The translations under genes and the position numbers were made by a program. A stretch of 64,000 bases of DNA, from positions 672,501 through 736,500 of the forward strand of contig NZ_FPEJ01000001.1 of assembly GCF_900117445.1 (NCBI RefSeq), given 5' to 3'. Origin of the DNA: Hyphomicrobium sp. NDB2Meth4. GTDB lineage: Bacteria > Pseudomonadota > Alphaproteobacteria > Rhizobiales > Hyphomicrobiaceae. The notes under the pieces are model-generated. The model was not told where the DNA came from and ran no database searches. It saw only the letters and a program-made list of their open reading frames with translations. Each line of letters begins with the position of its first letter. Position 1 is the stretch's first letter. This document shows, in pieces, positions 38,942 to 47,359 of this stretch.

Positions 38942-39970
38942 ATGGGTTATAAGGTCGCCGTCGTCGGCGCCACGGGCAACGTGGGCCGCGAAATGCTGAA
39001 TGTCCTCGCCGAGCGCGAATTTCCCGCGGACGAGGTCTATGCCATTGCCTCTCGCCGCTCACTCGGCACTGAGGTTTCATTCGGCGACAAAACCCTCAAA
39101 TGCCAGGACCTGGAGCAGTTCGACTTCTCGAAGGCGGACTTCTGCCTCATGTCCGCGGGCTCGGCCGTGTCCAAGGAGTGGTCCCCGCGCATCGGCGCCA
39201 AGGGCTGCATCGTCATCGATAACTCGTCGTGCTGGCGCTATGACCAGGACGTGCCGTTGATCGTGCCCGAGGTGAACGCCGACGCTGTCGCCGGCTACAC
39301 CAAGAAGAACATCATCGCCAATCCCAACTGCTCGACGGCGCAGCTCGTTGTCGTGCTGAAGCCGTTGCACGATGCCGCCAAGATCAAGCGCGTCGTCGTC
39401 TCGACCTATCAGTCGGTGTCCGGCGCCGGCAAGGAAGCCATGGACGAGCTCTGGTCGCAGACCAAGGGCATGTACGTCCCCGGCCAGGAGGTCGAGCCAA
39501 AGAAGTTCACGAAGCAGATCGCCTTCAACTGCATTCCTCAGATCGACGTCTTCATGGAGGACGGCTACACGAAGGAAGAGTGGAAGATGCTCGCCGAGAC
39601 CAAGAAGATCTTGGATCCCAAGATCAAGCTCACGGCGACCTGCGTGCGCGTGCCCGTGTTCGTCGGCCACTCCGAGGCGGTCAACATCGAGTTCGAGAAC
39701 CCGATTAGCCCCGAGGAAGCACGCGCTATCCTGCGCGAGGCACCTGGCGTGATGGTCGTGGATAAGCGCGAGCCCGGCGGTTACGTGACGCCGGTCGAGG
39801 CCGCGGGCGAATTCGCCACCTTCGTGTCGCGCATCCGCGAGGACGCCACCGTCGAAAACGGGCTCGCGCTGTGGTGCGTGTCGGACAATCTTCTGAAGGG
39901 TGCGGCGCTGAATACGGTGCAGATCGCCGAGACGATCATCAACCGCAACCTGCTGCCGAACGCGGCTTGA
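38942..39970 (+). CDS. asd: aspartate-semialdehyde dehydrogenase Asd
   Basis: Asd reduces aspartyl phosphate to aspartate semialdehyde, the branch point for lysine, diaminopimelate, threonine and methionine. The 342-residue protein starts MGYKVAVVGATGNVGREML with the NADP loop, and has the catalytic cysteine in NPNCSTAQ (Cys130) and the YQSVSGAGKEAMDEL block. ATG 38942 is preferred over an in-frame start 11 codons upstream. A clear terminator follows the stop codon. Confidence 0.96.
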   Translation: MGYKVAVVGATGNVGREMLNVLAEREFPADEVYAIASRRSLGTEVSFGDKTLKCQDLEQFDFSKADFCLMSAGSAVSKEWSPRIGAKGCIVIDNSSCWRYDQDVPLIVPEVNADAVAGYTKKNIIANPNCSTAQLVVVLKPLHDAAKIKRVVVSTYQSVSGAGKEAMDELWSQTKGMYVPGQEVEPKKFTKQIAFNCIPQIDVFMEDGYTKEEWKMLAETKKILDPKIKLTATCVRVPVFVGHSEAVNIEFENPISPEEARAILREAPGVMVVDKREPGGYVTPVEAAGEFATFVSRIREDATVENGLALWCVSDNLLKGAALNTVQIAETIINRNLLPNAA

Positions 39971-39989
39971 GCAGTCGGCGAGCAACATG

Positions 39990-40030
39990 AATTGGCCAGG
40001 CAAGCATCACTTGCCCGGCCAATTGCTTTC
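39990..40030 (+). terminator. intrinsic terminator of the leuB-asd region
   Basis: AATTGGCC and GGCAAG, with one A between, pair with CTTGCC and GGCCAATT across a 5-nt loop (stem 39990-40024, one mismatch). GCTTTCTTG follows. Confidence 0.88.
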
Positions 40031-40042
40031 TTGTGCTTTCGA

Positions 40043-40537
40043 TTATTCGGTCCGGTCGAGACCGTTGCGCGCCTGTAGCTTGCCCAGCGCCTTCACGATC
40101 TGGTTGAGATCCTGCATGAAGCGTTCGCGCTGCTGCTGGTTGGGAAGCACGCCAAGTATTTTCTCGTCCACGCGCTTCGCCAGCGGATCGGTGGCTTTGA
40201 GAACCCGCCAGCCCTCCTCCGTCAGTTTGACGGCATAAGCGCGGGCATCCTCTTTCGTGCGGCGGCGCTGCAGAAGGCCCTTCTTCAGCATCCGTCTGAC
40301 GATATCGGCCAGCGTCGATCGATCGACGCCGGTCTTTTCCACCAGCAGCGTCTGGCTCAGGCCCTCATTCTGCGAGACGGCCAGCAGCACGGCGAATTGC
40401 CGTGGCGTCAGGTCGCCCGAGCCCATCTCGTCTTGGAATATGTCGCTTGCACACTGGCCAGCTCGATGCAGCAGGTGAATAGGTGACCGCTCGAGTTTGC
40501 CCCCGGCCATTGCTCGCTTTGCCTTGTGACGTGTCAT
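40043..40537 (-). CDS. MarR-family transcriptional regulator
   Basis: The protein of about 164 residues has the MarR winged-helix layout: LTPRQFAVLLAVSQNEGLSQ as the start of the DNA-binding domain, the recognition-helix region TLLVEKTGVDRSTLADIVRR (about residues 59-78), and the wing with RRRTKEDARAYAVKLTEEG. The start is uncertain; ATG 40537 gives MTRHKAKRAMAGG and Met10 (ATG 40510) is also possible. MarR proteins bind palindromes and respond to phenolic or oxidising compounds. Two overlapping palindromes lie about 150-180 nt upstream. Confidence 0.88.
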   Translation of the reverse strand: MTRHKAKRAMAGGKLERSPIHLLHRAGQCASDIFQDEMGSGDLTPRQFAVLLAVSQNEGLSQTLLVEKTGVDRSTLADIVRRMLKKGLLQRRRTKEDARAYAVKLTEEGWRVLKATDPLAKRVDEKILGVLPNQQQRERFMQDLNQIVKALGKLQARNGLDRTE

Positions 40538-40689
40538 TTCAGATTTCTGGGCAAAGACGAGCACGTTTCGAGTGTCGCGAACGGCAACACGTCGACCCCC
40601 CATGCGCGCCCCTGCTGGCTTGGAGTGAAAGTTAGGTTACGGGCTGGAGGAAATACCAGTTTCCCCAATTCGTCCAGAGCAAAACGCCC

Positions 40690-40721
40690 ATTCTTGCAAC
40701 TAAAGCGCAAGAATATTCTTG
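40690..40721. promoter_or_regulatory. overlapping palindromes, candidate MarR operator
   Basis: CAAGAATATTCTTG (40708-40721) is a perfect 14-bp palindrome. ATTCTTGC (40690-40697) also pairs with GCAAGAAT (40707-40714), so three related half-sites lie in 32 bp. They sit in the 237-nt gap between ispZ and the MarR gene. Confidence 0.55.
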
Positions 40722-40774
40722 GCGTTACTATGTCGGCAGAAGATCAGCGTAAGGATGATCCGGCTGCGCCAAGC

Positions 40775-41359
40775 TCAGTCTGCGGGGATTTCATGTGCTC
40801 TCAGCAGTCCTATCTGTGCGAGAGCGAAAATCATCGTCAGAGGCATGATCGCGAATACTTTGAAGCTCACCCAGGCATCGGTGGAGACTGTGCGCCACAC
40901 CACTTCATTCAAGATCGCGAGAAAAGCGAAAAAGAACGCCCATCGCAGCGTCAATTTGCGCCACCCGTCCTCGTTGAGGCGAAATACCTCCCCGAACACG
41001 ACTTTAAGCAGAGAATGGCCGGCGAGAAGTCCGCCGAACAGCGCCGCGGCGAACAGGGCATTCACGATCGTCGGTTTGAGTTTGATGAAGTGGTCGTCCT
41101 GCAGCCACAGCGTCAGGCCGCCGAATACGATCACACACGCACCCGAGATGAGCGGCATCACCGGCACCCGCCCGAACATGAAGCGCGAAGCAATGAGCGC
41201 AGCGATCGTGGCCACCATGAACACGCCCGTGCCCCAGAAGATGCCCGCGCGCGCATTGACGATGAAGAATACGACCAGCGGTCCGACCTCGACGGCAAGT
41301 TTCAGGAGCTGGGCCCGCGTGGCCGAAGCCTCGTCCGGCTTGGTTGCATCTTCAGTCAT
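40775..41359 (-). CDS. ispZ: YciB/IspZ family inner-membrane protein (septation protein A)
   Basis: The 194-residue protein has five to six membrane spans and the family blocks LAVEVGPLVVFFIVNARAGIFWG near the start, RVPVMPLISGACVIVFGGLTL, and RWAFFFAFLAILNEVVWR. YciB proteins take part in cell-envelope synthesis at the division site, and in intracellular bacteria the name reflects septation defects. Length is normal. A second, longer family member lies 53 nt upstream on the same strand, so this is the 3' gene of a tandem pair. Confidence 0.9.
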   Translation of the reverse strand: MTEDATKPDEASATRAQLLKLAVEVGPLVVFFIVNARAGIFWGTGVFMVATIAALIASRFMFGRVPVMPLISGACVIVFGGLTLWLQDDHFIKLKPTIVNALFAAALFGGLLAGHSLLKVVFGEVFRLNEDGWRKLTLRWAFFFAFLAILNEVVWRTVSTDAWVSFKVFAIMPLTMIFALAQIGLLRAHEIPAD

Positions 41360-41412
41360 AGTTCGGTTGGCTCCCCAGTCCCGCGACCGCTGCGTGCGAC
41401 GCGCTCAGTCAA

Positions 41413-42177
41413 TTATCCTACGTTCGCCTCGTGCCCGCTCTCGGTCCGGCCGGTCGTGGCGGCCCGGAGACCGGCTTTGGGCGTGGCCGAGGCGGAAGGC
41501 TCGGCTGCCATGTCCGCGCCCGCCGGGGCTGACGCTGCATCTTGCGCCAGCGCGGCTACTTCGTCCTCAGGAATCCGATAGCGCTGCATAAGGCGCGTCA
41601 GGTACCAGGCATAGAGACCCGAAAGGGGCATGATCAACGCGACTTTGAACGCGATCCAGATCCCCACGCCGTCCATTTGCATACCAAGGAAATTGTAGAT
41701 CTGCTCATCCTTGAAGGTCAGCCGGACGAACTCGTTGGCAACCGCAGTAAAGACGAAAAACCACGCGAAGTTCCAAGTGAACTTATCCCACCCGATCTTC
41801 GTATAGTGGAAGGTCTTCTCGAAGACGTACTTGAAGAAGTTCCGCTCGAACCAAAGCCCGCCGAACAGAAACAATGCAAACATTGCATTGAAAATCGTGA
41901 CTTTGATCTGCACCCACATCGGGTCATGGGTGATGATCGTCAGCGCGCCGAAAACCATGGTCACGGTCGAGGCGATCAGCGGGAAGATAGGCAATCGCCG
42001 CAGCACGACGTACATCGTCACGATGGCGATCACCGTTGAGATGATCAGGGCCCAGGTGCCAGCCGCGATGCCGTACATCGCGTTCACGATGAACATCAAC
42101 ACCAGCGGACCGAACTCGCTGAGGATGTTCACGCACTGCTCGGCGTTGAAAGGCATAAATCGCTTCAGCGCATTCAT
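41413..42177 (-). CDS. second YciB/IspZ-family protein with an extended C-terminal tail
   Basis: The 254-residue protein has the same core as its neighbour: FGPLVLMFIVNAMYGIAAGT, RLPIFPLIASTVTMVFGALT and WNFAWFFVFTAVANEFVRLT. It differs in a longer insertion before the last span (KDEQIYNFLGMQMDGVGIW) and in a tail of about 50 residues rich in Ala, Ser and Gly that looks disordered. It is clearly a paralogue rather than a duplicate of the same gene, because the cores have diverged a good deal. The start MNALKRFMPFNAEQ is plausible. It precedes ispZ and follows ftsY on the minus strand. Confidence 0.87.
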   Translation of the reverse strand: MNALKRFMPFNAEQCVNILSEFGPLVLMFIVNAMYGIAAGTWALIISTVIAIVTMYVVLRRLPIFPLIASTVTMVFGALTIITHDPMWVQIKVTIFNAMFALFLFGGLWFERNFFKYVFEKTFHYTKIGWDKFTWNFAWFFVFTAVANEFVRLTFKDEQIYNFLGMQMDGVGIWIAFKVALIMPLSGLYAWYLTRLMQRYRIPEDEVAALAQDAASAPAGADMAAEPSASATPKAGLRAATTGRTESGHEANVG

Positions 42178-42248
42178 CTGCCGCAGATCACCTGTTCCAC
42201 TTAAGGTTTTCTATTCGCAAGCTATTTAGGTTGCCCATGCCGCTACGG

Positions 42249-43328
42249 CTAGCTCCCTGCGATGGCTTGGGCGAACTCGCCCGCATCGAACGGCTGCAAG
42301 TCGTCGACGCTTTCGCCCACGCCGATGGCATGCACGGGCAGCTTATGCTTGGCCGAGATGGCGACTAGGATGCCGCCCCGCGCCGTGCCGTCGAGCTTGG
42401 TCATGACCAGCCCAGTGACGCCGGCGCGCTCGCGGAATACCTCGACTTGCGACAGAGCGTTCTGCCCGGTGGTCGCGTCCAGCACCAATAGAACGTCGTG
42501 CGGTGCCGTCGCGTCAATCTTGCGCAGTACGCGCACCACCTTCGACAGCTCCTCCATCAGGCCTTCCTTGTTCTGCAGCCGGCCGGCCGTATCGACGAGG
42601 AGGATATCGACCCCTGCATCTTTTGCGCGCGAGAATGCGTCGTAGACGAGGCCGGCGGCATCGGCGCCCGTCGCCCCGGAAACGACTTCGGCACCTGTTC
42701 GCTCGCCCCAGATGCGCAATTGCTCGATGGCTGCCGCGCGGAACGTATCGCCCGCCGCCATCATCACCTTCTTGCCTTCGGCGCGGAACTGCGCAGCGAG
42801 CTTGCCGATTGTCGTCGTTTTGCCCGTCCCGTTCACGCCCACCATCAAGATGACGTGCGGCTTTTGCTTACCGTCGATCACCAGCGGCTTGGCCACCGGT
42901 CGCAGCACGTCTTCGACCTCTGTCTTGAGAACGGCGCGTACATCGTCGGCGCTGATGTCCTTTTCGAAGCGCCCCTTGCGCAGCGTCGTAATGATCTTCT
43001 CGGCGGTCGCGATCCCGAGGTCGGCTTCGATCAGCAGATCTTCCAGATCATCGAGCGTCGCCGCTTCCAGCTTCTTCTTCGTGAAGAGACCGGTGATGCC
43101 GTCCGTCAGCTTCGTGGATGTCTTTCCGAGGCCCTGCTTCAGCCGGGTGAACCAGCTCGTTTTCACGGGCGCAGCTTCTTCCGGGGCAGTCAGCGACGCG
43201 GGATCGGCCACGGTCTGCAGAGCGTCGGCTTCCACCGCGGCAGGCGTCTCCGTCTCTACAGCCGGTTGATCTGCGGCCCGCTTGCCGCCCCACAGCCGAC
43301 TGAATGCGCCTTGCACTTTCCCGCTCAC
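42249..43328 (-). CDS. ftsY: signal recognition particle receptor FtsY
   Basis: FtsY is the membrane-associated GTPase that docks SRP-ribosome complexes at the translocon. The 359-residue protein has an acidic/Ala-rich A domain (first about 55 residues), an N domain, and a G domain with GVNGTGKTTTIGKLA, the DTFRAAAIEQL I-box, DTAGRLQNK and TKLDGTARGG. Its partner ffh lies 4 kb away on the other strand. Its start overlaps the mtaB stop by four bases, so the two are translationally coupled. Confidence 0.96.
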   Translation of the reverse strand: MSGKVQGAFSRLWGGKRAADQPAVETETPAAVEADALQTVADPASLTAPEEAAPVKTSWFTRLKQGLGKTSTKLTDGITGLFTKKKLEAATLDDLEDLLIEADLGIATAEKIITTLRKGRFEKDISADDVRAVLKTEVEDVLRPVAKPLVIDGKQKPHVILMVGVNGTGKTTTIGKLAAQFRAEGKKVMMAAGDTFRAAAIEQLRIWGERTGAEVVSGATGADAAGLVYDAFSRAKDAGVDILLVDTAGRLQNKEGLMEELSKVVRVLRKIDATAPHDVLLVLDATTGQNALSQVEVFRERAGVTGLVMTKLDGTARGGILVAISAKHKLPVHAIGVGESVDDLQPFDAGEFAQAIAGS

Positions 43329-44584
43329 GCCACGACCTCGCCCGACAACCGTTGCCCGTCGTGTCCGCTCACGCGCGCGCGCACCATCGCCCCCGCAGCG
43401 ACGTCGACCGGCAGGCGCATCTCTGCGAACTGGCGAGTGCGTCCAAGGCCGCTCTTTTCGATGAGGAGCTCTACCTCCGACCCCGCCTGCCTATCGAGGA
43501 ATGCCGCCAAGGCAGCCGCCCCTTTCTCCCGCAGCCGCGCCGCCCGCTCTTTGACCACAGGACGATCGACCTGAGGCATGCGCGCGGCCGGTGTACCCTT
43601 GCGGGGCGAATAGGGAAACACGTGCAAATACGTCAGCTCGCACGCATCGACGATGCTCAGCGAATTCTCGAACATCTCTTCCGTCTCGGTGGGGAAGCCC
43701 GCGATCAGATCGGCGCCGAACACGGTGTCGGGCCTGAGACGGCGCACCTCGGCGCAGAACTTTTCGCTGTCGCGCCGGCTGTGACGCCGCTTCATGCGCT
43801 TCAGGATCATATCGTCTCCAGCCTGCATCGACAGATGCAGGTGCGGCATCAATCGCTCTTCTTCTGCGATGGCTCGCATCAGGTGCTCGTCAGTCTCCAC
43901 TTGGTCGATAGACGACAACCGCAACCGCTCCAGCTCCGGCACGTGCTTCAGCACCTGCCGCACGAGCATGCCGAGAGACGGCGAGCCGGGAAGGTCTGCG
44001 CCGTAAGCGGTGATGTCGACGCCCGTCAGCACCACCTCGCGGCAGCCGCCTTCGGCGAGACGACGGATTTGCGTCACCACTTCGCCCGCAGGCACCGAGC
44101 GCGAAGGTCCGCGTCCGAAAGGAATGATGCAGAAGGTGCAGCGATGATCGCACCCGTTCTGCACCTGTACGTAAGCCCGCGTGCGCGAACCGAACCCATC
44201 GATCAGATGGCCCGCCGTCTCGCGCACGCTCATGATGTCATCGACCTGAACGCGCTCGCAATCGTCCGTCGAAAGGCCGAGGAACGTCTCCGCCTTCATC
44301 TTCTCGGCGTTGCCGATAACGTGGTCGACCTCATCGAGCGCTGCAAAGCGCTCTGGCTCGGTCTGCGCTGCGCAGCCCGTCACGATGATGCGCGCGGAGG
44401 GATTTTCACGTCGCAGTTTGCGGATCGTCTGGGTGGCCTGGCGAACGGCCTCTGCCGTAACCGCACACGTGTTGACGACGATTGCATCGTTGAGCCCGGC
44501 CGCCGCGGCATTCCGGCGGATCACCTCGGACTCGTAGGTATTGAGTCGGCAGCCGAGCGTTATGACTTGAGGGTCGGCCATCAC
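43325..44584 (-). CDS. mtaB: tRNA t6A37 methylthiotransferase MtaB
   Basis: MtaB is a radical-SAM enzyme that turns t6A37 into ms2t6A37 in tRNAs reading ANN codons. The 419-residue protein has the N-terminal UPF0004 domain with conserved cysteines (GCRLNTYESEVIR, VNTCAVT, VTGCAAQ) and the radical-SAM cluster CDHRCTFCI (CxxxCxxC), followed by a TRAM domain. The presence of all six cluster cysteines and the MtaB-like spacing favour MtaB over MiaB. It is followed immediately by ftsY, a common order in alphaproteobacteria. Confidence 0.92.
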   Translation of the reverse strand: MMADPQVITLGCRLNTYESEVIRRNAAAAGLNDAIVVNTCAVTAEAVRQATQTIRKLRRENPSARIIVTGCAAQTEPERFAALDEVDHVIGNAEKMKAETFLGLSTDDCERVQVDDIMSVRETAGHLIDGFGSRTRAYVQVQNGCDHRCTFCIIPFGRGPSRSVPAGEVVTQIRRLAEGGCREVVLTGVDITAYGADLPGSPSLGMLVRQVLKHVPELERLRLSSIDQVETDEHLMRAIAEEERLMPHLHLSMQAGDDMILKRMKRRHSRRDSEKFCAEVRRLRPDTVFGADLIAGFPTETEEMFENSLSIVDACELTYLHVFPYSPRKGTPAARMPQVDRPVVKERAARLREKGAAALAAFLDRQAGSEVELLIEKSGLGRTRQFAEMRLPVDVAAGAMVRARVSGHDGQRLSGEVVA

Positions 44585-44716
44585 TACTCAGGTTGCCTCG
44601 GTTGAAACTGTTGCGCGGTGCTCGTCCAAGCCGATCCGCGCATGAGGAGCCTGAGGCAAACGGGATATTCGGCAAGTTAACGTCAGGGCGGTCATACCGG
44701 ACAACTTTGTCGTTCG

Positions 44717-45583
44717 CTAGACGGGTGCGCGCGACAGAGTATCTGCACTGATCGTCCCCTCAAACTCCAGCTCTGCCGGGCCGCGCATCATGATGTGGTC
44801 GTTTTCGGCCCATTCGATGTAGAGGGTACCACCCGGCAGCTCGACTGCAACTTGCCGATCGGTAAGGCCTTTGCGCGCCGCAGCAATCGCGGCGGCGCAT
44901 GCCGCCGTCCCGCAGGCCCGCGTCAATCCGGCTCCGCGTTCCCACGTCCTTAATTTAAGGCTATTGGGCCCCGTCACCTGTGCCAGCGAGATGTTTGCCC
45001 GTTCAGGAAAGATCGGGTGGTTTTCCAGCAGCGGCCCGAAACGTCCGAGGTCGTGCGCGTTCACGTCGTTGACCCAGAAGATCGCATGCGGGTTGCCGAC
45101 GTTCACCACGGACGGCGTATGCAGCACTGGCGCATCGATCGGCCCGATCTGCAGCTCGATACCTGTCGTATCCTCGAACGGCTCGGCGAGCGGAATATCC
45201 CTCCAGCCAAAGCGCGGTTTGCCCATGTCGATGGTGATGCTGTCGGCGCTGTCGACTTTGGCCTTCAATAGCCCCGCGCTCGTCTCGACGCTGACCTCGT
45301 CGCGTCCGCTTTCTTCCGCAGCGATGAGGGCAATGCAACGCGTAGCGTTCCCGCACGCGCTCACCTCAGACCCATCCGCATTGAAGATGCGCATGAAGAG
45401 GTCCGCCTTTTTTGACGGCTCCATGACAATGATCTGATCGCAGCCGATCCCGCCGTTGCGGTCGCCGATGCGGCGCACCTCGTCCGCGCCGAGCGCCAGC
45501 GACGTCTCGCGCGCGTCGAGCACGACGAAATCGTTGCCGAGGCCGTTCATCTTACGGAATGGAATGCTGGCGGTATCGGTCAT
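44717..45583 (-). CDS. dapF: diaminopimelate epimerase DapF
   Basis: DapF converts LL- to meso-diaminopimelate, needed for lysine and peptidoglycan. The 288-residue protein starts with FRKMNGLGNDFVVLD and contains the two catalytic-cysteine blocks: NADGSEVSACGNATRC and ERGAGLTRACGTAACA. Length is standard. It is upstream of mtaB-ftsY, with a 132-nt gap, in an arrangement often seen in Hyphomicrobiales. Confidence 0.96.
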   Translation of the reverse strand: MTDTASIPFRKMNGLGNDFVVLDARETSLALGADEVRRIGDRNGGIGCDQIIVMEPSKKADLFMRIFNADGSEVSACGNATRCIALIAAEESGRDEVSVETSAGLLKAKVDSADSITIDMGKPRFGWRDIPLAEPFEDTTGIELQIGPIDAPVLHTPSVVNVGNPHAIFWVNDVNAHDLGRFGPLLENHPIFPERANISLAQVTGPNSLKLRTWERGAGLTRACGTAACAAAIAAARKGLTDRQVAVELPGGTLYIEWAENDHIMMRGPAELEFEGTISADTLSRAPV

Positions 45584-45637
45584 GCGCTCATATATGGCCC
45601 AGAGATGAGAAAAGACAATCGAATGGAGAACGGGCCG

Positions 45638-46789
45638 ATGACCACCCCGCGTCTGGGCACTTTGTCGGCGCTTTTTATGACAGCGCTCCTATGGGGCGCT
45701 GCGCCAGCCGCCGCTGTGATAACCGACGCGCCCGCACCTGCCCAACCCAGCAAGTTCAACCTCGAAACCTTTGCCGAAGGGCTTGAGCACCCTTGGGGCA
45801 TGCAGTTCCTGCCCGATGGGCGCCTTCTCGTCACCGAGCGCCCCGGCCGCATGCGCCTCATTTCCAAGGACGGCAAGCTCTCGCCCCCTGTCGGCGGTGT
45901 GCCCGAGGTGGCGGCCGTCGGTCAGGGCGGCCTTCTCGACGTCCTGCTCGCGCCGGACTTTGCCTCGAGCGGCGTCATCTATTTCTCTTACGGCGAGCCG
46001 CGCGAGGACGGCAAGAATGGCACCTCCGTCGCCCGTGCCAAGCTCGTCTTTGATGGTGACGCCGCCAAGCTCGAGGACGTCAAGGTCATCTTTCGCCAGC
46101 AGCCCGCCACTTCGAGCGGCCACCACTTCGGCTCGCGCCTCGTCTGGGCCAAGGACGGCACGCTCTTCATCACCACGGGCGAGCGCAACAAGCTGCGCGC
46201 TGAAGCGCAGAACCCTGCCAACGATATCGGCAAGGTCATCCGCATCAACGCTGATGGCTCGATTCCCGCCGACAACCCCAAGCTTCCCGGCTGGGCACCC
46301 GAGGTCTGGTCCATCGGCCACCGCAACATTCAGGGCGCGGCCATCCGCCCCGACAACGGCCAGCTCTACACGGTCGAGCACGGCGCCCGTGGCGGCGATG
46401 AGCTGAACCGCCCTGAAGCCGGCAAGAACTATGGCTGGCCCATCATCACCTACGGCATCGACTATTCGGGCCTGCCCATCGGCGAGGGCTCTGAGAAAGA
46501 GGGCATGGAGCCCGCCGTCTATTATTGGGTCCCCTCGATCGCCACCTCCGGCCTCGCCTTCTACAACGGCGACCTGTTCCCCGAATGGAAGGGTAACGCC
46601 TTCGTCGGCGGCCTCGCCGGCACGCAGCTGCATCGCCTGGTCTTCGATGGCGACAATGTCGTCGCCGCCGAGCCGTTGCTGCGCGAGAAGGTTAAGCGCA
46701 TCCGGGACGTGCGCCAGGGCCCGGACGGCGCCCTCTGGCTGCTCACCGACGACGACGGCGAGGTGCTTCGTCTCACGCCGCCGAAATAG
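45638..46789 (+). CDS. periplasmic PQQ-dependent sugar dehydrogenase (soluble aldose/sorbosone dehydrogenase type)
   Basis: The 383-residue protein starts MTTPRLGTLSALFMTALLWG, a signal peptide with cleavage near AAA. The mature six-blade propeller contains LEHPWGMQFLPDGRLLVTER, GQGGLLDVLLAPDF, GHHFGSRLVWAKDG, the GHRNIQGAAI block and VEHGARGGDELNRPEAGKNY, which are marks of the GDH/sorbosone dehydrogenase family that uses PQQ and calcium. ATG 45638 is chosen over two upstream Met codons because GGAG sits 8 nt before it. The sugar substrate is not known. No pqq synthesis genes are in the window. Confidence 0.9.
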   Translation: MTTPRLGTLSALFMTALLWGAAPAAAVITDAPAPAQPSKFNLETFAEGLEHPWGMQFLPDGRLLVTERPGRMRLISKDGKLSPPVGGVPEVAAVGQGGLLDVLLAPDFASSGVIYFSYGEPREDGKNGTSVARAKLVFDGDAAKLEDVKVIFRQQPATSSGHHFGSRLVWAKDGTLFITTGERNKLRAEAQNPANDIGKVIRINADGSIPADNPKLPGWAPEVWSIGHRNIQGAAIRPDNGQLYTVEHGARGGDELNRPEAGKNYGWPIITYGIDYSGLPIGEGSEKEGMEPAVYYWVPSIATSGLAFYNGDLFPEWKGNAFVGGLAGTQLHRLVFDGDNVVAAEPLLREKVKRIRDVRQGPDGALWLLTDDDGEVLRLTPPK

Positions 46790-46892
46790 CGGCCTGAGAC
46801 AACATGCGCCCGTGCGAAGGGAACCCTGGCGGATGGTTGCGACTTGAGGATAATCGCGGGAGATGACCCCGCGGCTATCGAAAGAGCACCCT

Positions 46893-47141
46893 ATGAGCGA
46901 CCCTAACAGCTCTCCAGTTCCGATATCCCGCGCCAGCCGCCGGCTGCTACAACTCTCGTTGGTTACGCCCCGCCCTTGCCCCCGCTGCGGTGGGTGCATC
47001 TGTCTCACGCGCGCCGAGCGTAAATCGCTGCGCCGGGTCACTAAAATCGCCCGCCAGTGGCGCCGCCGCGTCCGCCGCGAGGCCAAGCATGCCGCCCAGG
47101 CACGGGCCGAGCAGCAGAATCTAGGCGAAATCTCCCGCTAA
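46893..47141 (+). CDS. small Arg-rich zinc-ribbon-like protein
   Basis: The 82-residue protein has a CPRCGGCICL cluster (residues about 29-38) that could bind zinc with two CxxC-like pairs, followed by a strongly basic helix (RKSLRRVTKIARQWRRRVRR). This layout suggests RNA or DNA binding, but no family was recognised. ATG 46893 is preferred over an in-frame ATG ten codons earlier because AAAGAG lies upstream. It sits between the dehydrogenase and ffh. Coding status is likely but unproven. Confidence 0.55.
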   Translation: MSDPNSSPVPISRASRRLLQLSLVTPRPCPRCGGCICLTRAERKSLRRVTKIARQWRRRVRREAKHAAQARAEQQNLGEISR

Positions 47142-47359
47142 CCGGGCCCAGGTTGACAGAAACCGCCCCCCGAGGGCATTGTCCGCCCCAATCACGACGG
47201 CCCTGACCTCAGAGCCGCCGCCCTGTGCGCTCCTCGCGATGTCGAGCGAATGATGCAGGGGGGTCAACATCCGCCAGCGCGTTGCGCCCGCGGATGCCAT
47301 TTTCGTTTGGGCTAACGGATCTTCCTCGAAGATCCCGCACCCGCTGGTGAAGGACGAGC

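Noticed and set aside
45689-47086. 465-codon open frame antisense to the sugar dehydrogenase
   Set aside because: The plus-strand frame has a signal peptide and full family motifs. The antisense frame is an artefact of codon bias.
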